DNA of 5,046 bases, from the NCBI GenBank assembly GCA_003486725.1, contig DNGD01000141.1, positions 1 to 5,046 on the forward strand, written 5' to 3'. Each line of letters starts with the position of its first letter. The first letter of the stretch is position 1. A model generated the notes under the pieces. The model saw nothing but the letters and a program-made list of their open reading frames with translations. It had not been told where the DNA came from and did no database searches. This document shows, one piece after another, positions 1 to 5,046 of the stretch. The DNA comes from Rhodospirillaceae bacterium. GTDB lineage: Bacteria; Pseudomonadota; Alphaproteobacteria; UBA9219. The position numbers were made by a program, and so were the translations under genes.

Positions 1-24
1 AAGCGGGGCGATTCGTCCCAAACA

Positions 25-30
25 AGAGGA
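25..30 (+). promoter_or_regulatory. Shine-Dalgarno of cheA
   Basis: AGAGGA lies 8 bases upstream of the ATG at 39 and supports that start. The 38-base leader holds no recognisable promoter. The cheA frame stays open to the left edge of the window, so an upstream start cannot be excluded from sequence alone. However, the protein beginning at 39 (MDDLLREFLTE) matches the usual beginning of CheA proteins of this type. Confidence 0.7.
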
Positions 31-38
31 TCCAAACA

Positions 39-2699
39 ATGGATGATCTGCTGAGAGAGTTCCTGACCGAAACCAATGAGAGTATCGCTCAACTTGACGT
101 CGAGCTTGTGCGATTGGAGCAAAACCCGAATGATCCGAACCTGATCAGCAGCATTTTCAGGCTTGTTCACACGGTCAAAGGAACCTGCGGGTTCTTGGGT
201 CTGCCGCGACTGGAGAAGGTGGCGCATGCCGGTGAAAATGTTTTAGGTAAATTTCGTGACAAAGAGCTGAAGGTTACGCCTCACGCTGTGAGCCTTATTT
301 TGCGCTCCATCGACACGATCAAACGGTTGCTTTCTGTTCTTGAGGAAACAGAGTCTGAAGCGCCTGGTGACGATAGCGAGCTGATCGCTGCACTGGATGC
401 CATGGCCGAAGGTCGTGAAGAGGGCGGTGTCGCTGAATCTTCCGGCGGTTCGGTACCGGAAATAAAAGTACAGGAAACGTCAGCGCTAGCTTCGAACGAG
501 CCTGATGCGTTTGGTTTTGTCCCCGTTCGCGCGGAAGACACCGGTTCGAATATGAAGGAGACGAAAATGGATGAACAACCTCAGTCCCCTGCTGTGTCGG
601 ATAAAAAAGATATCGGCACCGCTTCGGAAACCGGACTTAAAGAGTCTGCCGTTTCAAGCCAGACGATCCGCGTGAGTGTGGACCAGCTGGAGAACCTGAT
701 GGTGATTGCCAGTGAGTTGGTGTTGACCAGAAACCAGCTCAACCAGATTTCACGCACGCAAAAGGATAATCCTTTCGCTGCGCCGTTGCAGCGCCTCAAT
801 CACGTCACGTCAGAACTGCAGGAAGGCGTGATGAAAACGCGCATGCAGCCAATCGGTAACGCATGGTCGAAGCTTCCCCGCATCATCCGCGATCTTTCGC
901 TCGAACTTGGAAAGAAGATCGATCTTCAGATGATGGGGGCGGACACTGAACTTGATCGTCAGGTGTTGGAGCTGATCAAGGATCCTTTGACGCATATGGT
1001 GCGTAATTCGGCTGATCATGGCATCGAAACCCCGTCGGATCGCATGATGGCGGGCAAGCCCGAAACTGGCGTCATCTTGCTTAACGCCTTCCATGAGGGC
1101 GGCCATATCATCATCGAGATTTCCGATGATGGTCGCGGCCTTTCGATGAACAGGATCAAATCGAAGATCGTCCAAAACGGCCTCGCCAGCGAAAGCGACG
1201 TCGCAACGATGAATGATCAACAGATCATGCAATATATCTTTAAACCCGGTTTCTCGACAGCCTCGCAAGTAACGGCTGTTTCGGGCCGTGGCGTCGGAAT
1301 GGATGTCGTTAAAACGAACATCGAAAAAATTGGCGGCACGATCGATATGCAATCTACGGAAGGAAAAGGATCGCGTTTCCTGATCAAGATTCCGTTGACC
1401 CTTGCGATCGTCTCGGCGTTGATTGTTGAATGCGCGAATGAACGTTTTGCCATTCCGCAAATCAGTGTTGTCGAGCTGGTTCATGCCTCGGCACAAAGCG
1501 AATATAAGGTCGAGCGCATCAACAACACACCTGTTCTACGGTTGCGTAATCGCTTACTGCCGTTGGTATCGCTGCGGCGCACGCTGAAGATTGGTGAGGA
1601 AAAGAATAACGAGGAGATGTCCTTCATCGTCGTGGTTCAGGTGGGGAGTTCTACCTTTGGCATCATCGTCGATCGCGTCTTTGATACGGAAGAAATCGTC
1701 GTCAAGCCGGTGTCGCCGATCCTGCGCAGCATCACCATGTTCTCTGGCAACACCATCCTTGGTGACGGAAGCGTCGTCATGATCCTTGATCCCAACGGGG
1801 TTGCGGCGCATGCGGGCGAAATCCATACCGCCTCGGATACGGCGATGAAGGCACGCACGACGAATGTCCATCGCGCTTCCGCCAAGCAATCGCTGCTGCT
1901 CTTCCGTGCGGGGGGCGATGCGCCTAAGGCTGTGCCGCTTTCTTTGGTCGCGCGTCTTGAGGAGGTCGATCTGGCTACGGTCGAGTATTCCGAAGATAAG
2001 CCGGTTGTTCAATATCGTGGAAAACTGATGCCGCTTGTACCGCTTGAAGAGTCCAAGGTCCTGGGCAAAGAGGGCACACAGCCCATTCTGGTGTTTAGCG
2101 AACACGAGCGGAGCATGGGGCTGATCGTTGATGAAATCATCGACATTATTGAAGACCATGTGGAAGTGAATATCTCGGCGCAACGCGCGGGATATCTGGG
2201 AAGTGCCATCATTGCGGGTAAGGCGACGGACATTGTCGATACGGGACACTATCTGGCGCAAGCCTATCAAGACTGGTTTGGTGCGCAGCAGGATTCTTCG
2301 TTCGGTGAAGAGAAACTGCATCGCGTTCTGTTGGTCGATGACAGTCCTTTCTTCCGCAATTTGCTGACACCGCTTCTCTCTGTGGCCGGTTACACGGTGA
2401 CGACAGCCGATAATCCTGCTCAAGCGTTGAAGATGCGCGAGGAGGGCGAGGATTTTGACGTCATCGTCAGCGACATCGAAATGCCCGGCATGAACGGCTT
2501 TGATTTTGCTTCGTCGGTCCGCAAAGATGGCGGCAAATGGAGTGATGTGCCGTTTATTGCCTTATCCTCGCACGCGACGCCGCGTGACATCGAGCGGGGC
2601 CGTCAGGCGGGCTTCACAGACTATGTTGCCAAGTTCAACCGCGAGGCTCTTTTGGCTTCGCTCCAGCAAACACTCAGCACGATAAGGGTCAGCTCATGA
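39..2699 (+). CDS. cheA: Hybrid chemotaxis histidine kinase CheA with tandem CheW-like domains and a C-terminal receiver
   Basis: Cytoplasmic kinase of the chemoreceptor array, 886 residues. It autophosphorylates and passes phosphate to receiver domains. Visible order: P1 phosphotransfer domain at about 1-105, with phospho-acceptor H44 in RLVHTVKGTCGFLGL; acidic, Ser/Ala/Glu-rich linker at 105-207; P3 dimerisation helices at 208-271, ending EGVMKTRMQPIG; P4 ATPase domain at 272-454, with N box HMVRNSADHGIE (H319, N323, D326), G1 DDGRGL (363-368) and G2 GRGVGMDVV (416-424); first CheW-like domain at 456-590; second at about 616-748; receiver at 761-884, with D767/D768, phospho-acceptor D812 (SDIEMPGMNG), S843 and K865. 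All key catalytic residues are present. No P2 domain (the CheY/CheB docking module of enteric CheA) is recognisable. The protein is longer than enteric CheA (about 650 residues) because of the extra CheW-like and receiver domains. No signal peptide or membrane segment is seen. The stop overlaps the cheW start by ATGA. The receiver may act as a phosphate sink or feedback module; that role is inferred. Confidence 0.97.
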   Translation: MDDLLREFLTETNESIAQLDVELVRLEQNPNDPNLISSIFRLVHTVKGTCGFLGLPRLEKVAHAGENVLGKFRDKELKVTPHAVSLILRSIDTIKRLLSVLEETESEAPGDDSELIAALDAMAEGREEGGVAESSGGSVPEIKVQETSALASNEPDAFGFVPVRAEDTGSNMKETKMDEQPQSPAVSDKKDIGTASETGLKESAVSSQTIRVSVDQLENLMVIASELVLTRNQLNQISRTQKDNPFAAPLQRLNHVTSELQEGVMKTRMQPIGNAWSKLPRIIRDLSLELGKKIDLQMMGADTELDRQVLELIKDPLTHMVRNSADHGIETPSDRMMAGKPETGVILLNAFHEGGHIIIEISDDGRGLSMNRIKSKIVQNGLASESDVATMNDQQIMQYIFKPGFSTASQVTAVSGRGVGMDVVKTNIEKIGGTIDMQSTEGKGSRFLIKIPLTLAIVSALIVECANERFAIPQISVVELVHASAQSEYKVERINNTPVLRLRNRLLPLVSLRRTLKIGEEKNNEEMSFIVVVQVGSSTFGIIVDRVFDTEEIVVKPVSPILRSITMFSGNTILGDGSVVMILDPNGVAAHAGEIHTASDTAMKARTTNVHRASAKQSLLLFRAGGDAPKAVPLSLVARLEEVDLATVEYSEDKPVVQYRGKLMPLVPLEESKVLGKEGTQPILVFSEHERSMGLIVDEIIDIIEDHVEVNISAQRAGYLGSAIIAGKATDIVDTGHYLAQAYQDWFGAQQDSSFGEEKLHRVLLVDDSPFFRNLLTPLLSVAGYTVTTADNPAQALKMREEGEDFDVIVSDIEMPGMNGFDFASSVRKDGGKWSDVPFIALSSHATPRDIERGRQAGFTDYVAKFNREALLASLQQTLSTIRVSS
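555..569 (+). promoter_or_regulatory. Candidate internal ribosome binding site and start codon within cheA (short CheA form)
   Basis: AAGGAG at 555-560 sits 6 bases before an in-frame ATG at 567-569 (M177). This is a closer match to the ideal Shine-Dalgarno than the one at the main cheA start. Initiation here would give a protein of 710 residues lacking H44 and most of the linker but keeping P3, P4, both CheW-like domains and the receiver. E. coli cheA is known to make such a short form from Met98. Use of this site here is an inference. Internal Shine-Dalgarno-like sequences also occur by chance, in this case over Lys-Glu codons. Confidence 0.4.
2684..2688 (+). promoter_or_regulatory. Shine-Dalgarno of cheW inside the cheA end
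   Basis: AAGGG at 2684-2688 lies 7 bases before the cheW ATG at 2696, within the last codons of cheA. Together with the ATGA stop/start overlap it suggests translational coupling of cheW to cheA. Confidence 0.55.
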
Positions 2700-3196
2700 G
2701 CGAGAACAATCTCCCCGTTACGACCGCCAAAACGCTTCCTGCCACGACCGAAAGTGCGGCTGGGCGCGAGTTTGTCACCATGTATATCGAGGGGCAGCTT
2801 TTTGGCATCCCCGTCCTTCAGGTGCAAGATGTTCTGGGTCCCCAGAAGATCACGCGCGTGCCTTTGGCACCCAAAGAAGTTGCCGGTTCCCTCAATCTGC
2901 GAGGAAGAATCGTGACTGCGATTGACGTTCGTACGCGTCTTGGGCTGCCTCAGCGTGAAAACGGCACAAAGAGCATGAGCGTCGTCGTTGACTTAAATGG
3001 TGAGTTCTATAGCCTCATCGTTGATCAGGTCGGTGAGGTTATGAGTCTTTCGGCCAGTGACTATGAAAAGACGCCAGCCACACTTGATGAAAGATGGCGT
3101 GAAATATCGGATGGTGTTTATCGCTTGAAGGAAACCCTTTTAGTTGTCATTGATGTTAAACGGCTTTTGCGGTTGGAAGAATTGGTCGCCGCTTAA
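2696..3196 (+). CDS. cheW: Chemotaxis coupling protein CheW
   Basis: Adaptor of 166 residues that links chemoreceptors to CheA in the cytoplasmic signalling array. After a Thr/Ala-rich N-terminal tail (about 1-24), a single CheW domain covers about 25-160. It begins with REFVTMYIEGQLFGIPVLQVQDVLG and holds the characteristic NLRGRIVTAIDVRTRLGL segment at 67-84. The YSLIVDQVGEVMSL strand segment is at 105-118, and the domain closes with LLVVIDVKRLL at 148-158. Length and motifs are normal for a stand-alone CheW. The N-terminal tail of about 20 residues is somewhat longer than in enteric CheW. The ATG at 2696 overlaps the cheA TGA (ATGA), so translation is probably coupled to cheA. With the two CheW-like domains of CheA, the operon encodes three such domains, which could occupy different positions in receptor-kinase rings (inference). 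Confidence 0.96.
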   Translation: MSENNLPVTTAKTLPATTESAAGREFVTMYIEGQLFGIPVLQVQDVLGPQKITRVPLAPKEVAGSLNLRGRIVTAIDVRTRLGLPQRENGTKSMSVVVDLNGEFYSLIVDQVGEVMSLSASDYEKTPATLDERWREISDGVYRLKETLLVVIDVKRLLRLEELVAA

Positions 3197-3217
3197 GAAA
3201 ATAGATCGGGGTACGCT

Positions 3218-3589
3218 ATGAAGTCATGCTTGATTGTCGATGATAGTCGCGTTATCCGAAAGGTAGCGCGCCAAATATTTGAGTCACTCGACTTTTCCTG
3301 CGAGGAAGCCGAACACGGCCAGTTCGCCCTTCAGGCCTGTCAGAAAAAGATGCCCGATGTGATCTTGCTTGATTGGAATATGCCCGTCATGGATGGGATG
3401 GATTTTTTGTTGGCGTTACGCAAAATGCCTAATGGCGGTGAATCTGTTGTCGTTTTCTGCACGACTGAAAACGACATAAAGCATATTCAGCAAGCCATGG
3501 CGAATGGAGCCAACGAATACATCATGAAACCCTTCGATGCTGACATTGTGCGCAGTAAGTTGTCCCAGTTAGGGGTCATTGAGGGATAA
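3218..3589 (+). CDS. cheY: Single-domain chemotaxis response regulator CheY
   Basis: Receiver-only protein of 123 residues, about the size of enteric CheY. It accepts phosphate from CheA H44 and, as CheY-P, acts on the motility motor. Visible residues are the acidic pair D8/D9 (LIVDDSR), phospho-acceptor D52 in LLDWNMPVMDG, switch residue T82 in VVFCTTEND, aromatic switch Y101 and conserved K104 in YIMKPF. Y101 and K104 align with Tyr106 and Lys109 of E. coli CheY. There is no output domain. The gene starts 21 bases after cheW with a modest Shine-Dalgarno (CGGGG, ending 6 bases before the ATG) and lies between cheW and cheB. Intact D52, T82, Y101 and K104 suggest an active output regulator. 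A sink role, as known for some alphaproteobacterial CheY paralogues, is possible but cannot be read from sequence. Confidence 0.95.
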   Translation: MKSCLIVDDSRVIRKVARQIFESLDFSCEEAEHGQFALQACQKKMPDVILLDWNMPVMDGMDFLLALRKMPNGGESVVVFCTTENDIKHIQQAMANGANEYIMKPFDADIVRSKLSQLGVIEG

Positions 3590-3639
3590 AATTTGGTGCA
3601 AGACTTGAATGCCAATAACAAATAACGCGTTTGGTGGTT

Positions 3640-4899
3640 ATGAATTATTCTTCTACGATGGACGATGGCGACGGATGCTCTGATGTTTATCAGGTCATGA
3701 TTGTTGATGATTCCGCCTTTATCCGCGGCGCGATTGCGCGTGCTATCGAAAGTGATCCTTGTTTGCGCATTGCGTCGTCGGTCAGCAATGGCGAGCAGGC
3801 TGTCCATGCTTTGCAACGTGACCCTGTTGACGTTATTGTCCTTGATATTGAAATGCCCATCATGGACGGGATGACGGCGCTGCCGAAGCTGAAGGAAATT
3901 GACGGCGCGGTGCAAATTATTATGGCATCGACGTTGACACAGAAAAATGCGGAAATCAGCCTTCGTGCCATGTCGCTGGGGGCGACTGATTATATTCCCA
4001 AACCATCCAGCAGCCACGAAGTTATGGCAGCTCAGGATTTTCAACGCGACCTCGTCGCGAAGGTCAAGGCTCTTGGCGCTTTGGCGCGTCGATCCGGTGT
4101 GCGCGAGGCGATCAAACGACCGGAACAGAAATCGGACGTTGCGGCGACTAAGTCGCCGATGATGCCCGCCAAGCCCTTGTCTGCGCCGACAAGCGTTCAG
4201 GATAGAGAAAAGGAAAAAGAGAGGGAGAAGATTAAACAGGGCGCGACAGCGCGACCGATCCTTTCTTTTGGTCCCGGAGCAAAGCGCGATATCGTTTTAC
4301 GCAAAGAGCCGATCGTCAAACCCGATGTTGTTGCAATTGGAAGCTCGACGGGCGGGCCACAGGCCTTGTTCAGAGTGATTAAGGATATGGGGAAGGGGCT
4401 GACACAGCCCATCGTGATCACCCAGCATATGCCGCCGTCTTTTACGACGATATTAGCCGAACATATTACACGTCAGTGCGACGTTGTGTGTCAGGAAGCG
4501 AAGGACGGCGACGTGCTTGTCGCGGGTCAGTACTACATCGCGCCGGGCGACTATCATATGTTGATCGATCGCAAGGGGGCAAATGGCGTTGTTAGACTAG
4601 TCAAAGATCCGCCCGAGAATTTCTGTCGTCCCTCCGTCGATCCTATGCTTCGCTCCCTTACGACGAGTTATGGCAAGAACATCCTTGTTGTGATTCTGAC
4701 CGGTATGGGTGCCGATGGCACGCGCGGCGGTGAAGTCGTGGTGAAGAACGGCGGCTCCTTGATCGCGCAGGACGAAGCAACCAGCGTCGTGTGGGGAATG
4801 CCGGGTTCTGTGGCAATGGCCGGTTTATGTTCGGCCATTCTGCCGCTCAATGACATTGGCGGGTTTGTCAGGCAGTCTGCAATGAGGGGACGGCCATGA
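3640..4899 (+). CDS. cheB: Receptor-modification methylesterase/glutamine deamidase CheB
   Basis: Phosphorylation-activated enzyme that hydrolyses glutamyl methyl esters, and deamidates glutamines, on chemoreceptors; the adaptation partner of CheR. Numbering is from the ATG at 3640 (419 residues). Receiver at about 17-127: D23/D24 in MIVDDSAFIRG, phospho-acceptor D69 in LDIEMPIMDG, S97 in IMASTLT, K121 in YIPKPS. Linker at about 142-227, much longer than in E. coli CheB (349 residues in total), with a charged stretch DREKEKEREKIK at 188-199. Catalytic domain at about 229-412 with the triad S236 (IGSSTGGPQAL), H263 (TQHMPPSF) and D359 (LTGMGADG). All catalytic residues are present. The start is uncertain: TTG 3631, GTG 3634 and ATG 3658 are also in frame. 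ATG 3640 is preferred as the first ATG that keeps the whole receiver, but no well-spaced Shine-Dalgarno precedes any of them. The stop overlaps cheR by ATGA. Confidence 0.95.
   Translation: MNYSSTMDDGDGCSDVYQVMIVDDSAFIRGAIARAIESDPCLRIASSVSNGEQAVHALQRDPVDVIVLDIEMPIMDGMTALPKLKEIDGAVQIIMASTLTQKNAEISLRAMSLGATDYIPKPSSSHEVMAAQDFQRDLVAKVKALGALARRSGVREAIKRPEQKSDVAATKSPMMPAKPLSAPTSVQDREKEKEREKIKQGATARPILSFGPGAKRDIVLRKEPIVKPDVVAIGSSTGGPQALFRVIKDMGKGLTQPIVITQHMPPSFTTILAEHITRQCDVVCQEAKDGDVLVAGQYYIAPGDYHMLIDRKGANGVVRLVKDPPENFCRPSVDPMLRSLTTSYGKNILVVILTGMGADGTRGGEVVVKNGGSLIAQDEATSVVWGMPGSVAMAGLCSAILPLNDIGGFVRQSAMRGRP
4884..4890 (+). promoter_or_regulatory. Shine-Dalgarno of cheR inside the cheB end
   Basis: GAGGGGA at 4884-4890 ends 5 bases before the ATG at 4896. 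It lies within the last codons of cheB and supports the ATGA-overlapping start of the next gene. Confidence 0.65.
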
Positions 4900-5046
4900 A
4901 GCCCGAAGATTTTGAACTCTTCTCAACTCTTGTCAAACAGCGCTCGGGACTCGTCCTGACGAAGGACAAGGCTTACCTGCTGGAGTCACGTTTAACGCCT
5001 GTTGCGCGTAAATATAGCCTCAAGACGCTTGAAGATCTTGCGCAGA
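4896..5046 (+). CDS. cheR: Chemoreceptor methyltransferase CheR (N-terminal part, cut by the window end)
   Basis: The first 50 codons are visible and open to the edge: MKPEDFELFSTLVKQRSGLV, then LTKDKAYLLESRLTPVARKY and SLKTLEDLAQ. This is the N-terminal all-helical domain of CheR, recognisable from the SGL..KAYLLESRL.PVA..Y pattern. That domain precedes the SAM-binding catalytic domain and contacts the receptor methylation helices. The full enzyme transfers methyl groups from S-adenosylmethionine to receptor glutamates, opposing CheB. The ATG overlaps the cheB TGA (ATGA) and a strong Shine-Dalgarno precedes it, so translation is probably coupled to cheB. The catalytic domain lies outside the window, so completeness and any C-terminal additions cannot be judged. 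The assignment rests on the N-terminal pattern plus the position directly after cheB. Confidence 0.88.
   Translation, partial: MKPEDFELFSTLVKQRSGLVLTKDKAYLLESRLTPVARKYSLKTLEDLAQ

Noticed and set aside
10..14. GANTC (CcrM-type methylation) site GATTC just before cheA
   Set aside because: GANTC sites are expected about 20 times in a random sequence of this length, and several others lie inside genes, so there is no enrichment to support cell-cycle control.
914..927. Perfect 14-base palindrome GAAGATCGATCTTC in cheA
   Set aside because: It encodes ordinary residues (KKIDL) of the kinase domain. A palindrome of this length is expected about 0.3 times by chance in a window of this size, and no partner site or regulatory context is seen.
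810..1496. Minus-strand open frame (228 codons) antisense to the CheA kinase core
   Set aside because: Same composition as the other antisense frame, it overlaps the most conserved part of cheA, and no family is recognisable.
1554..2423. Long minus-strand open frame (289 codons) antisense to cheA
   Set aside because: It lies wholly inside the well-supported cheA reading frame. Its translation is rich in Arg, His and Asp, as expected for an antisense shadow of biased codons, and it shows no domain I recognise.
3197..3217. Possible terminator or promoter between cheW and cheY
   Set aside because: The 21-base gap has no hairpin with a T-run and no recognisable promoter. It reads as an ordinary within-operon spacer.
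3487..4044. Minus-strand open frame (185 codons) spanning the cheY end, the gap and the cheB receiver
   Set aside because: It crosses two clear genes on the other strand and shows no recognisable motif. It is a shadow open frame.

Overview
This window is one strand-uniform chemotaxis operon segment: cheA, cheW, cheY, cheB and the first 50 codons of cheR, all on the + strand, with almost no non-coding DNA. The host is most likely an alphaproteobacterium. The gene order and the hybrid CheA (tandem CheW-like domains plus a C-terminal receiver) fit che clusters of that class, as do the CheA N-terminus (MDDLLREFLTET...) and the CheY active-site neighbourhood (FCTTEND). Base composition looks close to half G+C by eye, so a very high-GC member is less likely. 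The genus cannot be fixed from this window.

Layout. Bases 1-38 are a short leader with a good Shine-Dalgarno for cheA. cheA (39-2699) encodes an 886-residue kinase: phosphotransfer domain with H44, a ~100-residue acidic linker with no recognisable P2 domain, dimerisation domain, ATP-binding domain, two CheW-like domains and a receiver domain. cheW (2696-3196) overlaps cheA by ATGA. cheY (3218-3589) follows after 21 bases. cheB (about 3640-4899) follows after about 50 bases and has a poorly defined start. cheR begins at 4896, overlaps cheB by ATGA, and runs off the window end.

How they work together. The chemoreceptors, which are not in the window, hold CheA through CheW and through CheA's own CheW-like domains. 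CheA autophosphorylates on H44 and can pass phosphate to three receivers encoded here: its own C-terminal domain, CheY (output) and CheB (adaptation). CheB demethylates or deamidates receptors and CheR methylates them, closing the adaptation loop. No CheZ, CheX, CheD or receptor gene is visible.

The region is mostly a conventional pathway. The best points for a second look are a strong internal Shine-Dalgarno plus ATG inside cheA that could produce a short kinase lacking H44, the CheA domain architecture, the ATGA pairing of cheA/cheW and cheB/cheR, and the long charged CheB linker over a 28-base all-purine run. I did not see a convincing new system.
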